Assembly: GCA_973895155.1 (NCBI GenBank) | Contig: OZ316895.1 | Span: 4,712,001 to 4,776,000, forward strand | Reading direction: 5' to 3' | DNA length: 64,000 nt | Origin: Marsupella aquatica | Taxonomy: Eukaryota > Marchantiophyta | Shown here: piece by piece, positions 12,307 through 24,501 of the stretch | Numbering within the stretch: position 1 is the first letter of the stretch | Layout: every line of letters begins with the position of its first letter | Notes under the pieces: generated by a model | Told to the model about the DNA's origin: nothing | The model's database searches: none | What the model saw: only the letters and a program-made list of their open reading frames with translations | Made by a program: the position numbers and the translations under genes

Positions 12307-13462
12307 TCCGTGGACCCCCATGTTACTTTAGAGGCAGTTATATATCTAGAAACTGAAGCCTGGATGGACCTCCAAATCTAAAGGAAAAAAAACTCAAAAG
12401 TGGACAAGTCAATGTTTGACACTTGAAATAGTTGCCAAACTTATCATGACAACCATAATTAACATCAATCTCAAAACCAGCTGCAATGTGAACTACTGTT
12501 TATTGTGTGGGTAGCTTAATTGTCCACTTCAGCAAAACTGTGCTCGATGGTTTCCTCCATGGTACCGAAGGGATGCTAGATGCACTCAAGTTGCATTGAA
12601 AGTAATCACTTTTCAATTCCTACACCCAGAGAGACGAAGAGAGAGAAGTCATCGGTGTCATCAAATCACTAACTTTGCATAATCGTTTAAGACAAAAACT
12701 TTCATGGAAACAAATTTCCAATTGTGGAATTCAGAATCGACCAAAAGCTAGAGAAATTTAGAAATTCATGATCACTTTAGTACTTCATAAAATCTCTCAA
12801 TGTTATACTCATTGGAAAGCTAGAGAACTTTGGAAACTTATAATCTCATCATATAACTCAACTAAATTTATCAATGTTAAGTTCATTAAAAAGCTAAAGA
12901 AATTCTAAAATTCATAATCTCTTTAGTATTGGATAAAATCTGTCAATAGTAAGTTCATTCTCATGGAAGGGGTCAACATTTCAGGGGTTGTACAACAAAG
13001 ATTTCTATTCACGTTAGAGATTATGAAATCACGGGTAAAATCTAATTTTCAGATTTCTTACTCAATACCAAATGATGACAATGCTGAGCTCATCAGGACA
13101 GTCTCTTCAAGATCTTTCTAACACCATATTATATGTGAGATTTCATTATGATTTGACTCAGCTATGTCAAATTGAAAATTGGTACCGGGAAAATTTTATG
13201 TTTTGAATAAAATCAAAATGTAAATAAAACCTTTAATGATAGCAGTTTTACCTCAATCTTTTTGTCTTTTGATCTGCATGTCAATTTTTTTACATTCTTT
13301 TTTATGGCATGGCGTCCCAATTTTTACAGCAAACTTGTCACAAACACGAATGCAAATGTTAATTTTATTCAAAAACAAGTCTCTTCCTGTTTGTAGCGTG
13401 CCATGATGATGTGATGCGCTGTGGAGCCAGGAAGTTTGCAAGGGACCCCTAATGGGGGTCCG
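12307..13462. mobile_element. Non-autonomous DNA transposon, TIR element copy 2 (1156 bp)
   Basis: Second copy of the element at 3005-4160, in the same orientation and of equal length, with scattered substitutions and small balanced indels. It has the same TIRs (TCCGTGGACCCCCAT and ATGGGGGTCCG) and TAA on both sides (12304-12306 and 13463-13465). It has no shared open frame with copy 1 and therefore no coding capacity. Confidence 0.7.
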
Positions 13463-15246
13463 TAATCAATGCCCATAGGTCTCCAACTCCCCAGAATATT
13501 GTTATGGTGATGGTTGCTGAACAAAGTTGTTGTCATCAGAAGACTAGTATTAATGGCACTTTGGCCCTAATAAAATAAGACCTGGAACCTTCAATATGTT
13601 GTTCCTGGAATCTACACTCTTGGAGCAAATGCAAACAATTGGATGCAAATTTACTCATTTATAGAAGTTAAGAGAGATGATGTTCCACTGTCCCTTCCAG
13701 TGTCAATCAGCCTGGAACCAAGCACCCCTAGTGTCTCTACCAACCCATCTGGAGGTTTTTCCGTTTGTCCCATGTGGAGAATGTCACCTAGTGTGAAGTA
13801 GAAGATTCTGAATACTCCTTATATAATTTTCTTAGATTAATTTTTGAACATTAGATCTCTTTAGAGTTAAGGAGAACCGTCTGGTAAATGGGGTGTGTGG
13901 CTAGGTGGGAAAGTAATAAAAATAACACTTGGTATGTCTTTGTCAAAAGTGGCTAATACTTTCCTTTTCTTCTGAGAACAGGGTACCAGCATACCCACAT
14001 GCATTTGGAGTGGCCAAGGTGTGGAGCTGGGTAGAAAAGGGATGGAAAACCCAAAACATTTTAAGCAAAGCAAATTTGGCAAAGTTCTGCTCTTAAGAAA
14101 CACACTCCCTTCCTTCTTTTTGGTCACCGTGTTCCAGCGCATGTCAAGGCACCCAAGAGGCTTCCTTGCCTCCTGCAGAAGGAAAACAAGAGGCAAGAAA
14201 GAAAGTTTTTGGGTTGCACTCACGTGTCTCAAAGTACTCCTTCCCCAGTGATCTTTCGTGCTCATAATGCTATGGGTTGGGTCATGTGATTTTGTGGCAC
14301 TAAATCATACAGTCAGGGCACTAGTGTCCAAAAACTGGTTTGCACAAATGTGTTGGTGCCCTACTTATGTGTAGTCAACCCATGGGCGGGTGTTAGGACC
14401 TGTCTCAAACTGAAAACCCCCTATGTTAGTTTTCCTGGCAGATGTTGTGACCTGTAGTGATGGTATAATAGGGCATCTCAAAGCTGCCTTTCCCCAGTTT
14501 TTTAGATCCAACTGCTGCAAAATGTATTTGCCCCACTGAAATAGTATTTGCCAATGTTTATTGGTCAACTTTCCCACCTAGCCACAATTTTGTGTGAATC
14601 TGATGGTTCTCTTTAAAATCTAGGGAGATCCAATGGTCAGAAATTATGTACAAAAATTATAGAAAGATTTTTTTTTAGAATCCTTTATTTCATGCCCTGT
14701 GAATTAGCCTCTTGGTGATATTGAAAATTTGAGTTGTAAGGCCAACAGGGTGGTTGAACATAGGGTTATAGGGGCTGGGTTCAGGGAATGTGCTTGAGTT
14801 GGAGGGGGCTGGGAAGCCCCACCGGGTCCATTTCAAACGAAAGGGCGTTGTCTCTCACTTTGGAGGGGCCCAGGAAGCCTGTTACTCCAATTTTTTTTTT
14901 TTCCAGAAGAACTTTTTAAAGTTATTTTGACACCAATGTAAACAAAAAAAGGGTGCTGTCAGTCTCAGCAAGGCTACACTATCAGTGTATTTACATGAAG
15001 ATATCAAGCACCTTCTTACATTTCAGATCACAAAATTCTTCTAAGTTTCATATAGTTACATTTTTCTAGTGCTTGACTATTTAAACTTATTGAAATTGAA
15101 GTTTCATAAGCAGTTAGCGTATTTTGTGGATAAATACAATTGTTTTAATTATTGTTTCTTGGGCAAACAGGAAAATGAAATCAGGATAGATATCTAGGGT
15201 TGTCAAAATGCTCCCATGAATTTTTGCAACTTAGATGGATTCTATT
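13463..15246. other. Intergenic, no gene seen
   Basis: Open frames on opposite strands overlap at 13867-14265 and 14021-14251 without recognisable domains. Nothing else is supported. Confidence 0.5.
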
Positions 15247-15456
15247 GTACTCCCAATGTGACAAGGAATATTCTTAATTAATCTAGCCAATTGTATGGTT
15301 TCTGTCACGATCCCATGTACTCACAATGTGGCAGGGAATATTCTTAATTAATCTATCCAATTGTATGGTTTCTGTCATGATCCCATGTACTCACAATGTG
15401 GCAGGGAATATTGTTAGTAGACTATCCCAATTGTATGGTTTCTGTCATGGGAGCAT
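15247..15456 (+). repeat. 70-bp tandem repeat, three units
   Basis: Units start at 15247, 15317 and 15387, each beginning GTACTC and containing CAATGTGGCAGGGAATATT and CCAATTGTATGGTTTCTGTC. The middle unit is closest to both neighbours and the third diverges near its end. Confidence 0.85.
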
Positions 15457-16587
15457 CATTTTCAGGACACCAAGGTATACTTAAAAAACGGTGTTGTAAT
15501 CAGATCTACTCGTTCCAGTAACAAACTCACGAACTGTTGAAGATGCTCAATAAGGTACAAACATTTAAGAATGTGTAAAGAGCGACGTTTAATCAAGTCA
15601 AGTCTAGCATCACCGTAGTTGGTATGATTCTCGAGCACTGCACATCATTCTCCTTGTAATTATTAGGTATGGACAACTAATATTTCAGAGGATGCTGAAC
15701 TCGCGGAAGTCTGAGTGTCAGTGGGTCTGTGATTCTACAATGAGTTGGTTGTTGGTGACCAAATATGAGGGATAAATATTTTGTCTATTTTAGCCGCTCT
15801 CCAGATTCCTCCACCACAGCTCGTGGATGCTTCATAAGTGTGCCATGGGGCAGGCATGCAACGCTCCGGACCGGGCAGCTCTCACTTTCCATCATCGCTC
15901 TGCCGTAGAATGATGTCGTGCGAACGGGGGCTGACATTGTCTCCCGCCATGGCCTGCGCCCTCTTGCCCCCTGCCCGAGTGCCCAGTCCATCCTTACAGT
16001 GGAATTGAATGAATTTGGGCCCTGCCCTGCCCTGCCCGTCAAGTCGGTCAGGACTAAGGACTTCTTTTCGTTTGAGGCCCTTCGTGATTTTTTTTTATTT
16101 CAGGGCAATCTGAAACAAAAACAGGAAAATATATATGTGGAAGAAGAATGCACACCTTCGTGATTTTTCATTTCAGGGCAATCTGGAAAAGAAAACAGGA
16201 AAATATATATCTGGAAGAAGTATGCAGACTGAGATTATAGAAATCTTACTAAACATAAATAAAAATATCTTAGACCTGGGTGTATCACATGTTTCCCTAG
16301 GATAATGGGCAATCATTCCCAATCAAAAGTTCATTTGAATTATCATCTTTTCTAGTATTGCATTCCACAATGCCCTCTGAAACAGTACATTACTGTATCT
16401 AGAGCAACCGTGGTATCAACTTCTGAAATTTGAAAATAAAATTTTATGTGTCACCTGAAACTTGTTTTTCCCCATGTTTCACTCAAACAGAGTCAAAACA
16501 TGTGTGTAGTATAGTTTCTTGTTAAAAAAATAAAAACATGTGTGTAGTATAGTTCTGTTCGCAGAGTGCATTGTGGGCCATAATACT
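15457..16587. other. Intergenic with a GC-rich patch
   Basis: A GC-rich patch at about 15785-16060 contains CCCTGCCCTGCCCTGCCCG and has overlapping open frames on both strands (15785-16042 minus, 15918-16163 plus) that look like composition artefacts. A segment of about 50 bp, TTCGTGATTTTT...CAGGGCAATCTG, is duplicated at about 16081 and 16158. Confidence 0.5.
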
Positions 16588-16785
16588 CGAAAAACTAAAG
16601 ATTCAGCTTGAGTTTTGCGAATAAGGTCACTGCCCCCGAAAAACCATAGATTCAGCTTGAGTTTTGAGAGTATGGTCACTACCCGGAAAACGAGACATTC
16701 AGCTTGAGTTTTGAGAGTATGGTCACTGCCCGAAAAACGAGAGATTCAGCTTGAGTTTTGAGAGTCTGGTCAGTCGGTCGGGGCT
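16588..16785 (+). repeat. 47-49-bp tandem repeat, four units
   Basis: The core GATTCAGCTTGAGTTTTG recurs at 16600, 16649, 16696 and 16743, each followed by a GGTCACTGCCC-like stretch and AAAAAC. Just upstream, a shorter direct repeat (ACATGTGTGTAGTATAGTT) occurs twice at about 16498-16555. Confidence 0.8.
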
Positions 16786-17240
16786 CAATCAGGACTACTC
16801 CTCCATCGGGAACGAATAATGTACGGCATTAAACTTTTTCTACCCTGCCCTTAGCCTGGCCTTCATGCTTTGACTGTCCCCTGGACCCCTACAGTACCTC
16901 AGACTGCCCCCTACGCTGCCCCTACCATGCCCCATACGGTCATACTGCCCCTGCCCGGGACTTGCGCCACCCTTCCTCTGCCCGTGCCCTGGGCAACCAT
17001 TGCCAGGTCGGCCTGCCATTGTCTCCAACGTCACGGTCAGCTTTGGGCTCCGCATCAATGGGCAGGGAGGGAACGAGGGGACAACTTTATCACTTTTTAT
17101 TGGGAGTTGCCTTTTCCCGAAAAGTGGGGCCTCCCCACTAGCATCGCCACTCAGCCGTCGATCTCTCACGACAGTGTACGAACGATAGAGTGTAGTGAAT
17201 ATTCTCTATCTAGTTCTCATACTCATTTTTGACGGTCAGA
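16786..17240. other. GC-rich island, no supported gene
   Basis: Rich in CTGCCCC and CCTGCCC motifs. Overlapping open frames exist on both strands (16870-17232 plus, 16840-17169 minus) but they read as proline- or glycine-rich composition products and show no domain. Annotated as an island rather than a gene. Confidence 0.5.
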
Positions 17241-20157
17241 CCTCAGAAGATTCCAGAAGTACCGTTTATATTCTAGCTAACTAGCTAAAGGGGGTCTGTA
17301 ACTTGGTGAGAACGTACCTAATGGACAGCAGAAAATTTGGCCAAAAGTGGCTCATACCTTTAGAGAGGTGGAATTTAACTAATTTTCATCTTCCACCAAA
17401 AATGCTGTTGATGGGTCTCCATTTGATAATTCCACGTGAACAATGAAAACATTTGTATGTGAACGTTACCCTGGGCAAGGTAAAGCGAAAGTGTAGAAAC
17501 TGAAGGCCCCATGGACCTTTTCTGTACTCAGGTAACACTTTTTAGTTTGTAGAAAATCCTATGGTAGTCAAGAGCGATTGGTGGTAGTCAGAGTGATTGG
17601 TTGGACGAGGGAAAAGTTCACAATCATATCTTTAGATCCTACCATAAGTGATCTGCGAGAGAGGGTTCAACATTTTGTAAAGAGACCACTTGAAACAAGA
17701 GTGAGATTGCATATTAAAGTCGATAGATGTAAATTATTTTTATTTGGACTTGTTACATAGCCTCTCACGGGTCCATTGGCCCTGCCAGCTGACAATTTGC
17801 TTTGTCAGCCTAGGGTCTTGCAGAGTACATTTCACTCCCCATTGCCGTTTCCCCTGTCACCCTTTGTTCCTCCCTGCCCATTCACAACATTATGCCTGGC
17901 TAGAGTTGCTAGGGAATTCTGAGAGAGTTTCCACAGGGAATTGTAAGAGGAGAGTTTCTTGAATTGCTTGGGAATTTGTGACCTTTGCCTGGCTTGCTCT
18001 CTTGGGTCAGTTTTCCCTATCACTTCCCCTCTCAAAGAAGAACAAGAAGAAAAATAAAAATTGTATTGGACAGGGAAAAAATCCTCAGCGTCCCTCTTGG
18101 AGGTTTACAACTTGGACCAAAACCAGGTTGCTTTCTTTGAAGTAGCTCATGACCCGAGCAGGAGGCCTTATGATGTCCTTTGATTATCTTGGCATATGGG
18201 AGATTTTTGTACCTAACAATGTTGTTAGCTGTTACTCTATACACTCCACTAAACTCTACCCATACAACACCTCCACTAAATCACGCCATAAGTAAATTCA
18301 TCCACACCTCTCAAACTTCATGTTTTCGATCCAGTCTATCCATTTTTCACAACTTCGGTAATACCTTTGCCAGCTATTTTACAAATTGATATAAACAATA
18401 TATAGATTGCTTTGTTGGACTAGCTGGATTATTCCCTTGAAGACTTTTGATCACCGTTCATCGTTGGCACAGAATAATCATCAGGAAGTGGTATTTGTTT
18501 TGTGTATTCAATGCCACAATTGATCGTAGCAGCAAGGATATTAGGTCAGTTCTGGGAATGACCTAATCTTGGCTCATTCAAGTTGATGGACATGGATTAG
18601 CACTCCCATTGGCATCTCCACAAAACAGCTTCCACACATCAGCCTAGTGGTTAAGGGGCAACTCGCATGCTACCGGCTCTTCAGAAAGTTGCCCTGAAAC
18701 TGCTACATGTCATTGTTAGAGTTGATGATACTGCCATGCCGTATTCCACCCCTTAGGCAGGCCTGATGGCAGGTCGTATGGGCACCCAAGGGCAAGGACC
18801 AGAAACATTCTGGCCCTAGCAGGTCCCGACCTTTGTTTGACTAATAAATCAAAATTTGAAGGGTCACAGTTTTGCGCAGACTTGTATAATATGTTGCACA
18901 TACGACACAGCAGGGACACAAGCCCCTTCGCAAACACAGCACGTATAAGCCCGGGTATAAGCCACAAGGATTGAATTGATGGTGCTTTTTCCGAAATTGG
19001 CGCAAGTGGTAAGGGCTGCATTCTGACATGCAAGTCGGCCCTAAAACCTTCATCGATCTCTTCAAAAATCTTATCTTTGTCTAGCCTTTCACTCTCCTCC
19101 ATAATACTTAAATAGTCACTGTCCCTGAGGCAACACCTGGTTGATCCACATGAGCACAATTTGTCAAAAATGTTCTTGAGATAGTAAAATGGAGAGAAAG
19201 AAGTGACTCTTTTGTCCTTCCCGAGCTTGCTAAAGTGTGTCAGCTTTTAATCAGGACATGTCTTGTTCTGGTTTGTTGAGTACGCGACCCCAATTGTGGG
19301 TTTGCAGTTCTCTGCTGTATTGGAGTTTACTCTTGCTCTCTGAGTAAAGATTTCCACTTGAGAAAGAAGTACTTTCCTGTAAAGTATCCCACAGGGGCTT
19401 CTTGTTGCGGGCAGCCACATCCATGCTTGATCTCCCCTGCTGGTAATCACACATCAAAATGTGAAAATATACGGTGTGCACTCATAAATTTAAACAAAAT
19501 GGCACTCAGATTTAAAGAAAATGACTAAATTTATCATGGTATAGAGTGATATCATACACTGTATATGTCATATTTTGATGTGCAGTTACCGGGACCCCTT
19601 GATATCACTTACCGCTGGTTGTAAGTATTGGCCACACCTTACAACGGACCACAGAAACCCACCAAAGATGTAGCCAATAAATGTGCCTTGCCAAGCTGGT
19701 TTTACTCATACGGGTCTCACCAAGCTAATTTATCTTCATGGGTGCAAAAGAACATTAAGTCAGCAAATTATAATCAGATGTACTTTGAGAGACTTATATT
19801 GGGCAGTGTAATCTTTTAAGTTTTCCTTTTTGTCAACCTGGATAATGTCAACACGTGTGAATGAGAGTATGCAAAGCAACACTCCTAATCTAATTTTCAT
19901 GAATCATTTTTGAGAGTTAGAATCTCCCTACAACTAAGAATGACACTTAAAATTGTGGGCTTATGGGGTCTGGGTCTAAGCAGAAACTCCCTAATGAGAA
20001 ACATAGAAACTGGATGAATGTATGCCAAAAGTTGCGACAACGAGGTGGAATCTAGCGAATTCTTGCCACCAAAAAAGAAATTGATACTGTGTTTCCCTTT
20101 CCACCAGAGTGCCCACCTTCATGGCACCAGGCCAAATAGGGAAGAGACATGAGGTAT
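17241..20157. other. Intergenic with two copies of the dispersed motif
   Basis: Copies of the GAGGTGGAAT...CCACC...A-run repeat lie at 17362-17407 and 20041-20085. A minus-strand open frame of 147 codons at 18716-19159 has no recognisable domain. A sequence resembling a tRNA A box occurs at about 18998-19009 (TGGCGCAAGTGG), without a matching B box. No gene is supported. Confidence 0.45.
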
Positions 20158-20174
20158 ATTCCCAGCCATGTGGT

Positions 20175-20375
20175 GTGCGGACCATCCCCCCGTCTCGATA
20201 TTGCCAACCCTGTTGAGTGTGGACCATCCTCTTGCGTGATACTCTCAGCCCAGTTGAGTGTGGCAGTATCTCACCTCTCAGATACTTTTACCCCGACAGT
20301 GCGTGGACGTATTCCGCCACGCGTGCTTCCTATCTGATTATTCTCAGCCCTCTCAGTGCGGACCATCCATCCATC
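20175..20375 (+). repeat. Degenerate 41-57-bp tandem repeat, about five units
   Basis: The core GTGYGGACCATCC recurs, with decay, at 20175, 20217, 20258, 20299 and 20356, linked by CAGCCC-type spacers. It is non-coding. Confidence 0.55.
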
Positions 20376-20639
20376 CCCATCCCTACTTGGTTGTATTGTG
20401 AGCCCCGCTATGGACCGTCGAATGCATATTTCTGACGTCACGACGATCTTTATAAAGTTACTGTAGCCCGAAATAGATTTAATAAAAAAGTGATAGTAGA
20501 TTTCCAGCGCCTCAATCTCACTCCTCATTGGAGGACAGCCGCGATTAACCAATAAAGTAACGATCGGCACTAGTTATTCTTCTTCGACCTGCCGCGTCAA
20601 ACACTGACTTATTAGCATCTCAGTTGGCCCACCTCGAAC

Positions 20640-21120
20640 TTTATTCCTCCCTGTAGTAGGCCTGCCCGTGCCCGTGCCCCTGCCCGTGCCCCTGCCCTGC
20701 TAGTGGTAGTGCTCCCTGCTCGGTGCGCAGGATTCATTCCGGGCAGGCGGGCGGGCCACTTCTCGGATAGCCCTCCTCCTGAATTCCGGGCCCACCATGA
20801 ATCCAGGGCAATGCGGAGTTACCTCCATCCGTCACTGTCACAAGTCTTCTGCCCGACTGCCCAGGGGATGCACAAATTAAGAAGGAATTTTGTGTAGGGT
20901 GACCAAATGCACAAAACCGGGACCGGAGAGAAGTTATGACCAGTTCGTGATTTGGGAACGGCGGGCAGCCCGGGAGTGCCTTTTGGACCCGGCCCGTCTG
21001 CAAGCCCCACCGAAAAGGACTTGAGAAGGGCGGGTACTCGGGTAGGCTTGCATTATAAAAGGGGAAAATAACTTGGGACCGGCGGGCAGCCCGGCATTGC
21101 CTTCTCCGCCCCTAACGCTC
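20640..21120. other. GC-rich island with CCCGTGCCC and GGGCAGCCCGG repeats
   Basis: At 20660-20700 the motif GTGCCCCTGCCC is iterated, and related GC-rich sequence follows at 20740-20770. A block CGGCGGGCAGCCCGG appears at about 20960 and again at about 21080. The overlapping minus-strand open frames at 20734-21010 have no domain and look compositional. Confidence 0.5.
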
Positions 21121-21239
21121 CACGTGGAGAATCCTGAGGATTTCTTTCAAAGCATGCGTGGGCCCTACCTTCAAGCTTATAAAATTAATTTTGTTGGAGT
21201 TACGAACGGTGGTGACCCTACGGGTCCACGTAAGAAAAA

Positions 21240-22390
21240 GGCCTTTTGGGGGCTGGGCCCTCTTTTATCGCTTGGCTGGGCCCATACCGCAAGGGCCATC
21301 CCGGTCAGCAATTAATGAGTTAACAATTGGTTTGATACAATTCAAAGCGCAGGGCAGGCACAAATTCGATGATATCGGTGGGGAAGAGTATCCGAATCTT
21401 TTGACTTGGATGAGATCCCAAACTGCTTTTCCAAAGTAAAAACCATTCTTCTTTCACTTGGCTGGCATATTGCATGATATATTTGTGATAGAGCATCCAA
21501 ACCTTTAGACTTGCCTGGGATCCAAACGTGCTAGGGTATCAATTGTATGATATTTTTTGAAGAGCAGCCAACTCTTTTGACTGGGATGAGATACCAAAAC
21601 GCTTTCGTTTTAAAATAATCATTTCTCCTTTCACTTGGCTGGGCCAATACTCGCAGTGGCCATCCTGGTCAGTATTTAACTAATTAATTTTTTTTGAAAC
21701 AATTCTGGCCTAGCTAGGGCACATTGCATGATAACTTTGGAAAAGAGCAGCCAAACTTTTTGACCTGGATGAGATACCAAAATGCTTTTGTATGAAAATA
21801 ACAATTTCACTGGGCTGGGCCAATACCGCAATGGCCATCCCCAACTAATCCATTAATTATTGAAACAGCTACAACTTAGGGCATCTTGCATAATATCTTT
21901 GTGAGGGGGCCTCCAAACCTTTTGACGTGTGTGAGATGGAACAACGCTGGTGCACCAATTCTATTATTATTTTTGTGCAAGAGAAACCAATCGTTTTGAC
22001 CTACATGAGATACTAAAATGCCTTAATAAAGTAACAACAATTCTTCTTTCACTTGGCTGCGCCAATACCCCAATGGCCATCCCGGTCAGTAACTAATTAA
22101 TTATTTAATTTTGAAACAATTCCAGCCCAGGGCACATGATATATTTTTCGAAGAGCATCCACACGTAGAGTTGTAAGAGGTCCAAAATTAGCTAGGGCAC
22201 AAATTCTATGATTGCCTTGGATAAGATCAGAGAATGGTACATAAATAATAAATTCTTCTTTCAGTTGGCTGGGCCAATACTGCAATGGCCATCTGGCATC
22301 TGGTCATCATCGGCATCTGGTCATCATCTAATTGCTTATCAAATTCTGAAACAATTCCAGTCTAGGGCACATTGCATGACTATAGTATCC
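21240..22390 (+). repeat. Decayed satellite-like tandem array, about six units
   Basis: A marker block like CTTGGCTGGGCCAATACC, usually continuing into GCAATGGCCATCC, occurs at 21271, 21458 (partial), 21634, 21810, 22052 and 22264. The spacing is 176-242 bp. Between the markers the same order of landmarks returns: ATTAATTA, GAAACAATTC, AGGGCACATTGCATGAT, AGAGCAGCCAAAC and GATGAGATACC. Units are heavily diverged, so the array is old. The copia element begins about 45 bp past the last recognisable unit. Confidence 0.75.
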
Positions 22391-22434
22391 AGTTCTTGTG
22401 GACAAACCAATGGATTTTGGGATGGTGGCAAACT

Positions 22435-22778
22435 TGTTGAGCATAGACGACATTCGTAACGGCAAGCCCATGAACCATCCAACGTACAATAGTCGACATA
22501 GAGAGATACGTGGTTCACCTCCACATGAGACTACATCCACGGGAACACACAAGAGCTTTACTGCACTCTAGGCTGACCGGCCATTCCAAGTATCCACAAC
22601 ACAAGCTCTCCCTATCTCTCAACTAGCTCCGTAACAATGAGCCTAAGTTCCACCAGGGTCTAGCATCAGCCCTGGCTATATACACAACAACACTACCGCT
22701 AACATTAGCTAAGTCCTAACCCAAGTTAGACTAACTGTGGTTAGCTCACGAGTCACAAGACTAGAGCAATATCTAACA
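22435..22778 (-). repeat. Copia 3' LTR (344 bp)
   Basis: Near-identical to 26395-26738, with about 15 differences counted by eye, nearly all transitions. It has TG...CA ends with short inverted termini (TGTT...AACA). The polypurine tract lies immediately to its right on the plus map. Confidence 0.92.
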
Positions 22779-22974
22779 AACTCCCCCTTGACTCTTGTCT
22801 TGGGGACTGAACTAAATGTTACCATATGGAATCCTCAGCGGGAAGTTCTAGACAATCACCAAACCAGGTCTCCCCCTAAAAACCACAAGGGTTAACTAGA
22901 ACTAAGCTGTAGCCAAACAGGAATGAGTAATCCATATACAAATAGTCACACATTGCTAAATAACTCTACTTGCA

Positions 22975-23325
22975 CTACAACTGCAAAACTTGCAAAGCAG
23001 CACGGTGTCTTGAGAAACTCTCCAAAGGAATCACTTTGTTAAAGGCATCAACGGGATTGAGCTTTCCATCAATCTTGACTAGCTCAAAAGTTTTATCAGA
23101 CACTGTTTGCCTGATAAAATGGTACTTGATATCAATGTGCTTCACCCTGCTATCCATCACCTGGTTAGCAGCCAAGTGAAGAGCATTCTGACTATCACAG
23201 TTTAGAGTCATTTTTCCATGCTCTAAACCCATCTCCGCGATCAACTTATCCAACCAAATTGCTTCCTTTGCTGTTTCTGTTGCTGCAACATACTCTGCTT
23301 CTGTAGTAGACTGAGAAATGCACTT
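22975..23325 (-). pseudogene. Copia RNase H C-terminal part
   Basis: In frame with the reverse transcriptase frame but separated from it by a TAG codon at 23326-23328. It contains STTEAEYVAATETAKEA, the conserved RNase H glutamate region, and NCDSQNALHLAANQV with the following HIDIKYHFIR, all typical of copia RNase H. The frame ends with the normal C-terminus close to the polypurine tract, so only the internal stop breaks it. Confidence 0.85.
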
Positions 23326-24480
23326 CTACAAGGTAGATTTCCAACTGATACATCCTCCTCCAAGAGTGTATACAAACCCAGTTGTAGACCTCCTTGTATC
23401 CAGATAGCCTCCATAGTCAGAATCTACATAGTCAACTAATGTTCTATTTGATCTGTTATCAAATAGTAATCCATAGTCCTGTGTTCCCTTCAGATACCTG
23501 AGAATCCACTTCACAGCTTCCCAATGTACCTTCCCTTGATTTGACATGAATCTGCTAACCTTGTCCATCGCTAGGGCCAAGTCAGGCCTAGTACAAGTTA
23601 TCAAATACATCAGACTACCTATTGCCTTCTCATAAGAAATCTTAGCCATCAGACCTTTCTCCACAACATCTGTAGGAGAGAAAGCCGATGATAACTTGAA
23701 ATATGAAGCTAAAGGAACACTCACTGGCTTACAGTTCTCCATGTTGAATCGTGCAAGTACTTTCCTCGCATATTGGCCTTGACTCAAACACAACTGTCTA
23801 GTCTCAGAGTTCCTAAAAATCTCCATCCCTAAGATCCTCTTGGCCTTACCAAGATCCTTCATCCTGAATTCAACACTCAATTTTGCCTTGAGACTGTCAA
23901 CCTCAGATTGATCTTTAGCCACAATTAACATGTCATCCACATAGATCACCAGAATGATGAAACCAAATACATCATTCTTGACTGATTTTGTATACACACA
24001 AGGATCATACACCATCCTTGTAAAACCTTGAGCAAACATGAAATTATCAAACCGCTTGTTCCACTGTCTGGGAGACTGCTTCAATCCATAGAAGGACTTG
24101 AGCAATCTGCAAACTAAGTTCTCTTGGCCCTTCTTCATAAAGCCTAGTGGCTGTCTCATGAAGATCAACTCTTCCAAGTTTCCATAGAGAAAAGCAGTAA
24201 CAACATCCATGTGATCCATCACCAAACCAAAAAACACAACAATCTGACACAAGATCTGTATTGTGGAATACTTAGCCACCGGTGAAAAGACCTCATTATA
24301 GTCCACTCCTTTCTCCTGAGTGAACCCCTTGGCAACAAGCCTTGCCTTGTAGATCTTATCTCCACCCTCTGAAGGACTCAACTTGTAAATCCACTTGCTA
24401 TCCACCACTTGCTGACCTCTTGGAAGCTCCACCAACTCCCATGTCGTGTTGTCACTCAAAGATTGCAACTCCCTCTGCAT
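23326..24480 (-). pseudogene. Copia reverse transcriptase and RNase H N-terminal part
   Basis: About 384 codons remain open. Reverse transcriptase landmarks are in order: WIYKLSP...YKARLVAKGFTQ (near residues 30-55), MDVVTAFLYG (91-100), GLKQSPRQW (132-140) and the catalytic YVDD (180-183). The RNase H domain starts at DYVDSDYGGYLDTRRSTTGFV near the end. It closes at a TAG where family members continue. Upstream, the frame joins the integrase frame across another in-frame TAG at 24502-24504. All the reverse transcriptase motifs I checked are intact, so the decay is recent relative to the surrounding relics. Confidence 0.9.
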
Positions 24481-24501
24481 TGCTGCATTCCACTCATGCT
24501 T

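Noticed and set aside
15247-15456. Regular repeats resembling a CRISPR array
   Set aside because: Whole 70-bp units are repeated without unique spacers, and the genome is a plant genome with introns.
18998-19045. tRNA- or SINE-like A box (TGGCGCAAGTGG)
   Set aside because: No B box (GGTTCGANNCC) at the right distance and no cloverleaf could be drawn.
18716-19159. 147-codon minus-strand frame
   Set aside because: No recognisable family, no exon partners, and repeat-rich surroundings. Length alone is not convincing.
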